Source: an uncultured Prevotellaceae bacterium
Lineage (GTDB): Bacteria; Bacteroidota; Bacteroidia; Bacteroidales; Bacteroidaceae
Length of the DNA: 64,000 nt
Reading direction: 5' to 3'
Assembly: GCA_902785945.1 (NCBI GenBank)
Contig: CADAAR010000004.1
Span: 1 to 64,000, forward strand
The stretch's first letter is position 1. The number at the start of each line of letters is the position of its first letter. Positions 56,945 through 64,000 of this stretch are shown piece after piece. Position numbers and translations under genes: made by a program. The notes under the pieces were generated by a model. It ran no database searches, was not told where the DNA came from, and saw only the letters and a program-made list of their open reading frames with translations.

Positions 56945-57741
56945 TCCTCTTCTTCTACGTTGGCTGCATGATAGACGAAAGGTTTCGTCACCAACCATTG
57001 TGCAGAGAAATAGCCCAGGCATCCACCCGAGAAATTAGGTATCGGGTTGGTGCCTGTGTTTTCCATCATCTGCATGGAGAAGAAATAGTCGTAAGTACGC
57101 TGGTCGATGGTGTAGAGTTCTATTCGCAAGTCGTCGCCATCGCGGAGCACATCGCTGCCACCGTCACCCTCACGGAAGAAATTAAAGAGTTGTTGCAGCT
57201 CCTTATTCGGGTCGTTACGATCGTTCAGCACTGCCCAGCGGTAACCTAAGTCATTACGGTAGATGTGCATGAAGTACCAATTGTCTTCGTTAGGCAGATC
57301 CTGGAAATTCAGTTCACCAATTTGGAACCATTCTGTAGCAATCTTCTTACGAATCACTCTGAACGAATTGATCGTAGGTTTGTTCTGCATGGTGGAAGTC
57401 GAGGTGAAATGCTCACCATCGACATCAACAGTGATGGTATAGGTTACGCCAGAAACACCTTTGCTCTTCGAGTAGTAGCGTCCGTTGGACAAATAGTTAA
57501 GTTGGTTTCTGCTGCCATCATCGCCTGTGATGACGACGGTGGCATTATTGATATCGCTTTTGGTGCTATTGTCATCCATGTTTTGCGTTTTGCTGATGCG
57601 TGCTTCCATGTTCGTGTTGCTGACAGAAGCTTCTACTACATAGAGCGACGGCACCTGATGGTAGTCGATATCGATGTCTTTCTTGCAGGAAGACAGAAGA
57701 ACGATACTCAGACAGAATAAGAAACTAACATATTTTTTCAT
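56941..57741 (-). CDS. DUF4249 lipoprotein, partner of the TonB-dependent receptor
   Basis: The 266-residue protein has a lipoprotein signal (LCLSIVLLSSC followed by KKDIDIDY). A beta-rich N-terminal half (SLYVVEASVSNTNMEARISKT, ATVVITGDDGS, YTITVDVDGEHFTSTSTM) and a C-terminal part (QRTYDYFFSMQMMENTGTNPIPNF) match DUF4249. Such proteins are encoded beside TonB-dependent receptors and may act like SusD lids. The gene lies 6 bases after the receptor gene. Confidence 0.88.
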   Translation of the reverse strand: MKKYVSFLFCLSIVLLSSCKKDIDIDYHQVPSLYVVEASVSNTNMEARISKTQNMDDNSTKSDINNATVVITGDDGSRNQLNYLSNGRYYSKSKGVSGVTYTITVDVDGEHFTSTSTMQNKPTINSFRVIRKKIATEWFQIGELNFQDLPNEDNWYFMHIYRNDLGYRWAVLNDRNDPNKELQQLFNFFREGDGGSDVLRDGDDLRIELYTIDQRTYDYFFSMQMMENTGTNPIPNFSGGCLGYFSAQWLVTKPFVYHAANVEEED

Positions 57742-57747
57742 GGGCGG

Positions 57748-59802
57748 TCAGAAGCTGATGTTAAACGATACTGACGGAACGATGCCGAAGAGCGAATACT
57801 GTACAGCTCGGGTACCATTACCTTGTTCACCGTCCTCGAAGTTGATGAGGAATGGATTGTAGCGATTATAGAGATTGTAGATGCCGAAGACCCACTCGTG
57901 TTTGGTGCGACGGTATTGCTTGGACCAGACAGCACTGACATCGAGACGATGATAATCAGGTGCCCGGTAGCCGTTACGTTCGGCATAATAGTATATCCAG
58001 TTGTCGATGATCTGGTATTTGCCGCTTGGTGCGGTGAATGCCTGTCCACTGTTGAAAACCCAGGCTGCACTCAGGCTCCATCGAGGTGTCAGACGGTACA
58101 TCGCTACCAGGTTGATGTCGTGACGACGGTCGTTGTTGGCGTCATACCAGTGGCCTCCGTTGATGCCTTCAATTTTAGCCTTGGACCAAGACAACGTATA
58201 ACCTAGCCATCCTGTGAAGCGACCGTTATTCTTTCTGGCAAGGAACTCCACACCATAGGCCTTTCCATCGCCAGGCAGAATCAGACGTTCAATCTCAATC
58301 TCACTGCGGAAGGTCTTGCCGTCGCGATAGTCCAGAATATTGGAAATTTTACGATAGTAACCCTCAACAGAGAAATCGTAGGTCTCATCAGGTGTGACGA
58401 CAAAAAGACCTGCGGTAATCTGGTCTGCAATCTCTGGTTCAACGATGTTACTACTGATGGTATAGCGATCGAAGGGGGTCGATGTGCTTTGGTTACGAAG
58501 GGCATGGATGTTCTGTGATGTACGGGCATAGGCAGCCTTGACGTTGAGGGTTGGCGTGAGGGAGAAGTTAAGACTGACGCGAGGCTCCCAGACGATGTGG
58601 GTCTTGACAATCTTATTCTTCTTGTAGTTATAGTACCAGTCGATTTCGCCCTCAGGAGTAAGGTCATAGTAGAGTGAGCCTCCCAATGGTGAGAAGGTGC
58701 TGAGGCGCAGTCCGGCTGTAGCCGTCAGTTTCTTGAATGGTTTGAGAGTCGCATTAAGCCAAACAGCATTCTCCCAGGCGCGACGCTGCTCTTTCTCATA
58801 GGTGCTGAGCACCTGCCATTCTGCTGATTTGACATTGAGCAGCGATGACTGCAAGCCTGCCTTCAGCTCGTGCTGTCCAAGGGAGAGATTGAAGTCTTGC
58901 CTGAAACTGGCCTGACGGATATGACCTTTATACCAAAGGTTGAGTTTCATGAAATCGACACCGTCGTTGTTCTCGTAACTGCTATAGAGCAGGGTTGTCT
59001 GAGCATTAGAGCCACCATGAAAGTGATGAAGCCACTTCAGACTTCCCGTCAGATTACGCCAACGAATATCGATCATATCTTGCAAGGCTGTGCGGTCATA
59101 GCCCGTGAAGAAACTGAGGAAGAGCTGATCACGGGGTGTCATCGTCCAGTCTATTTTCGTATTAATATCGTAAAAATAGAGTGTGTTGTCCTTGAAGTCC
59201 TTGCTTAGTTTAAGGAAGCCATCGAGATATGTACGACGGGCGGTGACGAGAAATGACAGTTTGTCTTTGATGATCGGTCCTTCGATGGTGCCTTTGGCAG
59301 ATAACAGACCAATGGTTGCTCCGCCGTGCCATTGTTGCTTGTTGCCTGTGCGCCCGTTGATGTCGAGCACAGCCGATGAGGCCCCGCCATATTGGGCAGG
59401 TAACAGACCTTTATAAAGTGTGGCGCCAGCCAGAGCATCATTGTTAAAAGCTGAAAAGAGACCAGCCAGATGGCCCACATTGTAGACAGGACAGTTATCG
59501 AACAGTACCAGGTTTTGTGCAGAAGTTCCTCCTCGCACCTGAAAACTGCTCGATGCATCGCTCTCTGCTTTGATGCCGGGCAACAGCTGTATGCTTCGCA
59601 TGATGTCGGTTTCGCCGAATAGCTGTGGTGCTGTCGTCAGATCCTTTAGCTGGAGCTGCTCAGCACCAGCCTGAACACTCTGGAGGCGTTGACGGGCAGA
59701 ATTCGACGTGATGACGACCTCGTCGATACGTTCCGAACGGATGGTATCGGCGTCATCAGGGACCATCATAAGTGCTAAAAGAAGAATGCTTCCTGTAAAC
59801 AT
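57748..59802 (-). CDS. TonB-dependent outer-membrane receptor
   Basis: The 684-residue protein has a short hydrophobic signal (TGSILLLALMMV) and a TonB box-like strand (RIDEVVITSN). The plug domain has LPGIKAESDASSSFQVRGG, QNLVLFDNCPVYNVGHLAGLF and LLPAQYGGASSAVLDI, followed by a barrel ending in Phe (SVSFNISF). The carboxypeptidase-regulatory-like N-terminal domain of many Bacteroidetes receptors is absent, so it is a short form. Substrate is unknown. The promoter ends 6 bases before the ATG. It is co-transcribed with the DUF4249 lipoprotein. Confidence 0.92.
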   Translation of the reverse strand: MFTGSILLLALMMVPDDADTIRSERIDEVVITSNSARQRLQSVQAGAEQLQLKDLTTAPQLFGETDIMRSIQLLPGIKAESDASSSFQVRGGTSAQNLVLFDNCPVYNVGHLAGLFSAFNNDALAGATLYKGLLPAQYGGASSAVLDINGRTGNKQQWHGGATIGLLSAKGTIEGPIIKDKLSFLVTARRTYLDGFLKLSKDFKDNTLYFYDINTKIDWTMTPRDQLFLSFFTGYDRTALQDMIDIRWRNLTGSLKWLHHFHGGSNAQTTLLYSSYENNDGVDFMKLNLWYKGHIRQASFRQDFNLSLGQHELKAGLQSSLLNVKSAEWQVLSTYEKEQRRAWENAVWLNATLKPFKKLTATAGLRLSTFSPLGGSLYYDLTPEGEIDWYYNYKKNKIVKTHIVWEPRVSLNFSLTPTLNVKAAYARTSQNIHALRNQSTSTPFDRYTISSNIVEPEIADQITAGLFVVTPDETYDFSVEGYYRKISNILDYRDGKTFRSEIEIERLILPGDGKAYGVEFLARKNNGRFTGWLGYTLSWSKAKIEGINGGHWYDANNDRRHDINLVAMYRLTPRWSLSAAWVFNSGQAFTAPSGKYQIIDNWIYYYAERNGYRAPDYHRLDVSAVWSKQYRRTKHEWVFGIYNLYNRYNPFLINFEDGEQGNGTRAVQYSLFGIVPSVSFNISF

Positions 59803-59807
59803 GGGTG

Positions 59808-59815
59808 CAAAGGTA
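59808..59815 (-). promoter_or_regulatory. Promoter of the TonB receptor-DUF4249 pair
   Basis: TAccTTTGC on the minus strand, ending 5 bases before the start codon, so the mRNA would be leaderless. No clear -33 element. Confidence 0.65.
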
Positions 59816-59858
59816 CAAAATAATCATAATATATGATTAGTTATTCATAATTATTTCG

Positions 59859-59866
59859 TATATTTG
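59859..59866 (+). promoter_or_regulatory. Promoter of the 59894 lipoprotein gene
   Basis: TAtaTTTGC, about 27 bases before ATG 59894. It is divergent from the TonB receptor promoter. Confidence 0.7.
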
Positions 59867-59893
59867 CAGCAGAATTATCAAACTAGTATGATT

Positions 59894-60361
59894 ATGAAGA
59901 AGATTTTAGTAGTTGTTGTGGCTTTTTTGGCCTTATGTGCCTGTAGTAGTGAACCCGAGTATTTGAACTACCGTGGTTTGTCGATGGGTATGCCTTTCAA
60001 GGCTTTCTATGATTCTCTGACGAATCGTGGCTTTGCCATTGATTCTGCCCGTTCTGACTCAGACCTGACGAATGTGGTGATGAGGAATCCGAGTGAGAAG
60101 TATCATCTAGTACTAGCTCAGCAGAACGACACCTTGAAGATGATTCAGGAAACCTATGAGTTGTCGACCAATGACAGCACCCGTAACCTCTGGCAACAGC
60201 TTCGTGACGGATTAGAAAAGGAACTGAATGCTTGGCCTAACTGTCCAGTTTTGGGTGATGACCACAAGGTGGCGAAGTTTGAAACTGATGGCGGTTTCAT
60301 TACAGTGACTTTGAAGAATACCTATACGCCGACACTGAATGTCCTCTATCAGACGAAATAA
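59894..60361 (+). CDS. Small lipoprotein of unknown function
   Basis: The 155-residue protein has a lipoprotein signal (KKILVVVVAFLALCAC) and a mature start SSEPEYLNYRGLSMGMPFKAFYDSL. The LxGLxMGMxxxxFxxxL pattern is shared by some small Bacteroidetes lipoproteins, but I do not recognise a named family. The rest alternates strands and helices, with LWQQLRDGLEKELNAWPNC near the centre. ATG 59888 is an alternative start. It ends at a hairpin terminator convergent with cdsA. Confidence 0.75.
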   Translation: MKKILVVVVAFLALCACSSEPEYLNYRGLSMGMPFKAFYDSLTNRGFAIDSARSDSDLTNVVMRNPSEKYHLVLAQQNDTLKMIQETYELSTNDSTRNLWQQLRDGLEKELNAWPNCPVLGDDHKVAKFETDGGFITVTLKNTYTPTLNVLYQTK

Positions 60362-60365
60362 GAAG

Positions 60366-60390
60366 AATCCCTCCGTTTTGCGGAGGGATT
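60366..60390. terminator. Hairpin terminator between the lipoprotein gene and cdsA
   Basis: Perfect 10-base arms (AATCCCTCCG and CGGAGGGATT) around TTTTG, 4 bases after the lipoprotein stop. Followed by TTCTGTTAG on the plus strand and A/G-rich sequence on the left. Confidence 0.8.
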
Positions 60391-60394
60391 TCTG

Positions 60395-61243
60395 TTAGAT
60401 GATGGTCAGTGTATAAAGGTAAACTACTGCTGCAGGAATCGCTAGCAGCGAAGAATCGAAACGGTCGAGCATACCCCCATGACCAGGAAGTATCGTCCCA
60501 CTATCCTTAATGCCTAAGGTACGCTTGAGAAGCGATTCTATCAGGTCACCCCAAGTTCCGAAGATAACGACAGTCAGTCCCAGTCCTGCCCATTCGAAAG
60601 CGTTGAGGCTGAGTTCATTGACACCATACTGTTCCGTCAGATACCATATCAGCACAGCGATGGCCATCACAAGAATGCCGCCACCGATGCTACCTTCCCA
60701 GCTCTTTCCGGGAGAGATGCGAGGGAAGAGCTTATGCTTTCCTAAGAGGGAACCACAGAGGTAGGCACCCGTATCGTTCATCCAAAGGAAGATGAACACG
60801 CAGAGCGGGATAAGATAGGTGTATTGTATGTTATAACCTACAGAACGGAATGCCAGCACGTTGAGCAATGAGAAGGGCAGGGCAATATAGAGCTGGCTCA
60901 TCATGGTATAGGCCCAATCGCTGATGGGGTCAGGCTGCTTCAGATAGAGCTCGGCTATCAGTAGGTAGATGATGCTGACGAGGTAAGGAATGAAGACTGA
61001 GGCTGGGGTGAGTCCACTGTTATAGCCAGCCATCGCAAGAAAGAAATAGACACCGGCTATGGTGCAGATCATCCGATTGATGGTGATGTTCTGGTAGTCG
61101 TTTACCAGCCCGGTAAATTCCCAAATGGTCAGTCCTGTCACGAGGGCAAATAGAAGAATCATTGCCTCCGGACGGAGGAAACTGCATACAATCGCTGCTA
61201 CAAACAGCACACCGGTTATCGTTCTTACAATAAAATTCTTCAT
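60395..61243 (-). CDS. cdsA: Phosphatidate cytidylyltransferase
   Basis: The 282-residue integral membrane enzyme makes CDP-diacylglycerol for phospholipid synthesis. About eight hydrophobic segments are present. The family signature near the C terminus is clear: GDLIESLLKRTLGIKDSG followed by LPGHGGMLDRFDS. ISPGKSWEGSIGG lies before it. ATG 61243 is chosen over the in-frame TTG at 61249. It lies about 30 bases after ftsH in the rsfS-ftsH-cdsA unit. Confidence 0.95.
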   Translation of the reverse strand: MKNFIVRTITGVLFVAAIVCSFLRPEAMILLFALVTGLTIWEFTGLVNDYQNITINRMICTIAGVYFFLAMAGYNSGLTPASVFIPYLVSIIYLLIAELYLKQPDPISDWAYTMMSQLYIALPFSLLNVLAFRSVGYNIQYTYLIPLCVFIFLWMNDTGAYLCGSLLGKHKLFPRISPGKSWEGSIGGGILVMAIAVLIWYLTEQYGVNELSLNAFEWAGLGLTVVIFGTWGDLIESLLKRTLGIKDSGTILPGHGGMLDRFDSSLLAIPAAVVYLYTLTII

Positions 61244-61272
61244 ACGCAAAAGTATTGTCCCTTAATATCTCT

Positions 61273-63303
61273 TTAACTTTCCTTTGGCTCTTCTTCCTTT
61301 TCTTCCTTTTTGGCCTTTGCTTCCAGTTCTTTTGCCCTTTCTTCTGCCATGCGTTCGGCATCGGCTTTCATTTGGGCTTCCAACAACTCTTCGGCTCGGC
61401 TCGTCCAAGGACGCTTGCCAAAGATTTTCTCGACATCCTCAGCAAAGATGACCTCACGGTCGACGAGCAACTGAGCCAATTGGGCATGACCTTCCTTATG
61501 CTCTGTCAGAATGCGTTTAGCACGCTCATATTGTTCATTGATCATGCGCAGCACCTCGTCGTCCATAATCTTCGCAGTGGTTTCAGAGTATGGTCTTTGG
61601 AACTGGTATTCCTGATTGCTATAATAGCAGATATTCGGCAATTTCTCACTCATACCGGCATAGGCAATCATGCCGTATGCCTGTTTGGTGGTGCGCTCCA
61701 GGTCGTTCATGGCACCGGTGGAAATGGTACCGATAAACAACTCCTCTGCAGCGCGGCCTCCGAGGAGAGAACACATCTCGTCGAGCATGGCATCCTTGGT
61801 CTGCAGCACGCGTTCCTCAGGCAGATACCAGGCAGCGCCCAGCGCCTGACCACGAGGTACGATAGATACCTTAACCAATGGATTGGCAAACTCTGTGAAC
61901 CAAGAGATGGTGGCATGGCCTGCCTCATGGATGGCGATGCTACGCTTCTCTTTCTCGGTCATGACCTTGGTCTTTTTCTCCAAGCCGCCAATGATACGGT
62001 CTACAGCATCGAGGAAGTCCTGTTTACCTACCTTCTCACTATTGTGACGGGCTGCTATCAAGGCAGCCTCATTACAGACGTTGGCAATGTCTGCACCAGA
62101 GAAACCTGGGGTTTGACGAGCCAAGAAGTCGATATCTACCGTCTCGTCTATCTTCAGGGGCTTCAGATGCACCATGAACACTTCCTTACGCTCATTCAAG
62201 TCAGGTAGGTCTACATGAATCTGACGGTCGAAACGTCCTGCACGTAGCAAGGCAGAGTCGAGCATGTCGGCGCGGTTAGTGGCTGCCAGGATGATGACAC
62301 CGCTATTGGTGCCGAAGCCATCCATTTCTGTAAGAAGGGCATTCAGCGTGTTCTCACGTTCGTCGTTGCCACCCATTGCTGGGTTACGGCTACGGGCACG
62401 ACCTACAGCATCTATCTCATCGATGAAGATGATACAAGGCGACTTTGCCTTGGCCTGTTGGAAAAGGTCGCGGACACGGCTGGCACCCACACCGACAAAC
62501 ATCTCTACGAAATCAGAACCCGACATCGAGAAGAACGGTACGCCTGCCTCACCTGCCACCGCCTTGGCTAGCAAGGTCTTACCGGTTCCCGGAGGGCCTA
62601 CGAGCAGAGCGCCCTTGGGAATTTTTCCACCAAGGTCAGTATATTTCTGGGGATTTTTCAGGAACTCCACGATTTCCTGTATTTCCTGTTTGGCACCTGC
62701 CTGACCAGCCACGTCTTTGAAGGTAATACCTAATTCGCCACCCTTCTCGTACATCTTGGCTTTCGATTTACCGACGCTGAAGACGCTATTGCCACCGACA
62801 CCGCCTCCCATCCTTCGCATGAAGAACATCATCAGTCCGATGATGAAAACGAAAGGCAGGATATTGTATAGCAGCATGTTGAACATCTCGTTCTCGCGAC
62901 GGTTCTCATAGCTGTACTGGCCTGTGAAAGTCTTGGAAGTTTTGGCTTCCTCAATGAAACTCTCCACCTGATCGACAGAGCCGAATTCCACCTCAATATA
63001 AGGCTCATTACCCGTTTGTTGGGTGCCCTGATGGAAGACATCGCGGATATGTTCCGGTTTGACGTACATGCGAAGGGTGCCCTGTCCTTTGTTGACAACA
63101 ATTTTCGAGGCATAGCCACGATTCACCATTGCCTTGAACTCTGAGTAAGTGGCTTGTTTGGCTACACTGCTGTTGGCTGGACTACCTCCGGAGAACCAGA
63201 GTAAGGCTAGAGCCGCAATGGCAATGGCATAGATCCAGTTCATATTAAACCGCGGCATTTTCGGATCGCCGCCGTTGTTGTTGGGTATCTTTTTATTGTC
63301 CAT
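61273..63303 (-). CDS. ftsH: ATP-dependent zinc metalloprotease FtsH
   Basis: The 676-residue membrane AAA+ protease has two membrane segments ([17 protein letters not shown] and [19 protein letters not shown]) around a periplasmic domain. The ATPase has Walker A GPPGTGKT near residue 235, the pore region [17 protein letters not shown], Walker [14 protein letters not shown] and [18 protein letters not shown]. The zinc site HEAGH is at about 459-463. The C terminus is charged and repetitive ([13 protein letters not shown]). It degrades membrane and regulatory proteins. Confidence 0.97.
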   Translation of the reverse strand: MDNKKIPNNNGGDPKMPRFNMNWIYAIAIAALALLWFSGGSPANSSVAKQATYSEFKAMVNRGYASKIVVNKGQGTLRMYVKPEHIRDVFHQGTQQTGNEPYIEVEFGSVDQVESFIEEAKTSKTFTGQYSYENRRENEMFNMLLYNILPFVFIIGLMMFFMRRMGGGVGGNSVFSVGKSKAKMYEKGGELGITFKDVAGQAGAKQEIQEIVEFLKNPQKYTDLGGKIPKGALLVGPPGTGKTLLAKAVAGEAGVPFFSMSGSDFVEMFVGVGASRVRDLFQQAKAKSPCIIFIDEIDAVGRARSRNPAMGGNDERENTLNALLTEMDGFGTNSGVIILAATNRADMLDSALLRAGRFDRQIHVDLPDLNERKEVFMVHLKPLKIDETVDIDFLARQTPGFSGADIANVCNEAALIAARHNSEKVGKQDFLDAVDRIIGGLEKKTKVMTEKEKRSIAIHEAGHATISWFTEFANPLVKVSIVPRGQALGAAWYLPEERVLQTKDAMLDEMCSLLGGRAAEELFIGTISTGAMNDLERTTKQAYGMIAYAGMSEKLPNICYYSNQEYQFQRPYSETTAKIMDDEVLRMINEQYERAKRILTEHKEGHAQLAQLLVDREVIFAEDVEKIFGKRPWTSRAEELLEAQMKADAERMAEERAKELEAKAKKEEKEEEPKES

Positions 63304-63312
63304 GATAATCTG

Positions 63313-63672
63313 TTAATCGAGGTTAGGAATATAAGTCAGTTTGGCATCGTCCCACAAGTGTTCGAGATCGTAGTACTCCCGCACATCAGGCAAGAAGATG
63401 TGGACCAGCACATCGGTATAATCCATTGCTACCCATTGGGCGTTTTCGAGTCCTACAACATGAGTGGGCTTCTCCTTGAGTCGCTCACGGGCGAAATCAC
63501 CCACAGACTCGGCAATGGCTTCTACCTGTGTAGGAGAGCTGCCCTGACAAATGATAAAATATTTGCAGATGGTACCTTCAATCTTGGTCAAGTCGGCTAC
63601 AACGATATCAGAGCCTTTTTTCTCTTGAATTCCCTCTGTAATGGTTTTAACGAGCTGTTTTGTTTGTTCCAT
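63313..63672 (-). CDS. rsfS: Ribosomal silencing factor RsfS (YbeB/Iojap family)
   Basis: The 119-residue protein begins EQTKQLVKTITEGIQEKKG and carries the family core DIVVADLTKIEGTICKYFIIC, GSSPTQVEAIAESVGD and WVAMDYTDVLVHIF. DVREYYDLEHLWDDA ends the domain. It binds uL14 and blocks subunit joining in starvation. ATG 63672 is chosen since longer frames cross the promoter. ftsH starts 9 bases downstream. Confidence 0.95.
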   Translation of the reverse strand: MEQTKQLVKTITEGIQEKKGSDIVVADLTKIEGTICKYFIICQGSSPTQVEAIAESVGDFARERLKEKPTHVVGLENAQWVAMDYTDVLVHIFLPDVREYYDLEHLWDDAKLTYIPNLD

Positions 63673-63699
63673 TAATAATATAATATGTATATTTAGCCG

Positions 63700-63707
63700 C
63701 AAAGTTA
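63700..63707 (-). promoter_or_regulatory. Promoter of rsfS-ftsH-cdsA
   Basis: TAacTTTGC on the minus strand with TTTG at 63727-63730 (19-base gap); leader about 20-25 bases. Confidence 0.75.
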
Positions 63708-63761
63708 CTGTAATTTGGGCGAAATGCAAAATAAATTAGAATAATTTTTGATTTTGTCTGA

Positions 63762-63795
63762 AAAGAAAAGAGGTTTCCTCCTTGGAAACCTCTTT
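63762..63795 (-). terminator. Intrinsic terminator of tRNA-Gln
   Basis: Perfect 12-base arms (63767-63778 and 63784-63795; AAAGAGGTTTCC) around a 5-base loop. The A-rich left side gives a U-rich tail on the minus strand. Confidence 0.88.
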
Positions 63796-63802
63796 CTGTC
63801 AG

Positions 63803-63873
63803 TTGGGGTACCCGGACTCGAACCAGGAAAGGCAGGACCAGAATCTGCAGTGTTACCATTACACCATACCCCA
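63803..63873 (-). tRNA. tRNA-Gln (anticodon CUG)
   Basis: The acceptor arms TGGGGTA and TACCCCA pair, as in other Gln tRNAs. The anticodon loop TTCTGGT has CTG, reading CAG. The stem reads GCAGA with CCTGC, leaving an A-C mismatch next to the loop. T arm GGTTCGAGTCC. CCA is not encoded. Confidence 0.92.
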
Positions 63874-63903
63874 ATGAATCCTTGCAATTTTCAATTGCGG
63901 GTG

Positions 63904-63911
63904 CAAAGGTA
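63904..63911 (-). promoter_or_regulatory. Promoter of tRNA-Gln
   Basis: TAccTTTGC on the minus strand with TTTG at 63931-63934 (19-base gap), about 30 bases before the tRNA 5' end. Confidence 0.75.
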
Positions 63912-63963
63912 CTACTTTTTCTGGAATTACCAAAACTTTTCGGAGAAAAATTTTCAAAAGAAT

Positions 63964-63991
63964 AAAAAAATCCCGCCAACTGGCGGGATTT
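63964..63991 (-). terminator. Intrinsic terminator of a minus-strand gene beyond the right edge
   Basis: Perfect 10-base arms (AAATCCCGCC and GGCGGGATTT) around AACT. The A run on the left is a T run on the minus strand, so transcription comes from beyond position 64000. Confidence 0.85.
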
Positions 63992-64000
63992 GCTATTCTT

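Overview
The window looks like core chromosome of a Prevotella-type member of the Bacteroidales. Almost every transcription unit starts with the Bacteroidetes -7 promoter motif TAnnTTTG (25 copies found by eye), often with TTTG 19-20 bases upstream and usually without a Shine-Dalgarno sequence. The protein families are typical of this group: DUF5683, DUF5020, DUF4249, DUF1573, an OstA-like protein, OmpA proteins with Pro-rich linkers, and surface lipoproteins that begin Cys-Lys-Asp. No transposase, integrase, phage module, CRISPR array or rRNA was seen.

Layout. 1-5.6 kb: the end of an outer-membrane protein gene, a repeat-bearing 600-base gap, then a minus-strand surface module made of a coiled-coil lipoprotein, an OmpA protein and a secreted protein. 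5.7-11.9 kb: tRNA-Leu, a ParC-like topoisomerase, alaS and a small MerR-type regulator. 11.9-19.2 kb: one minus-strand operon, parA-parB-DUF5683-lytic transglycosylase-relA/spoT-pectinesterase, linking chromosome partition, wall remodelling and (p)ppGpp with a pectin enzyme at its end. 19.2-23.4 kb: surE-lpxB-DUF5020, then convergent mlaE-mlaF. 23.5-30.1 kb: lptB, then tig-clpP-clpX-recQ. 30.2-38.1 kb: guaB, two parvulin-type periplasmic foldases, an OstA/LptA-like protein and mutL. 38.2-44.8 kb: tRNA-Val, paaK-type CoA ligase with an ACT protein, purB, an RluB-type pseudouridine synthase with a repetitive Gly/Tyr/Arg/Gln arm, and asnS.

44.8-51.3 kb: a second, larger surface module on the plus strand (1430-residue lipoprotein, small lipoprotein, OmpA paralogue) behind a long leader with two promoters. 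51.3-56.9 kb: DUF1573 lipoprotein, a LolD-type ATPase, a cation/proton antiporter with a shortened CvfB-like RNA-binding protein, asd and a small lipoprotein. 56.9-59.8 kb: a TonB-dependent receptor with a DUF4249 lipoprotein. 59.9-64 kb: a small lipoprotein, the rsfS-ftsH-cdsA operon, tRNA-Gln, and the terminator of a gene beyond the right edge.

Much of the window serves the envelope: lipid A (lpxB), LPS transport (lptB, OstA-like), phospholipid supply and transport (cdsA, mlaEF), lipoprotein sorting (lolD), outer-membrane protein folding (two foldases) and protein quality control (ftsH, clpXP, tig). The most unusual items are the two paralogous lipoprotein-OmpA modules, the transglycosylase with an acidic N-terminal tract and a histone-like basic tail, the repetitive arm of the pseudouridine synthase, and the pectinesterase at the end of the partition/stringent-response operon. 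All calls come from reading the sequence and from recalled family knowledge; no database search or alignment was run.
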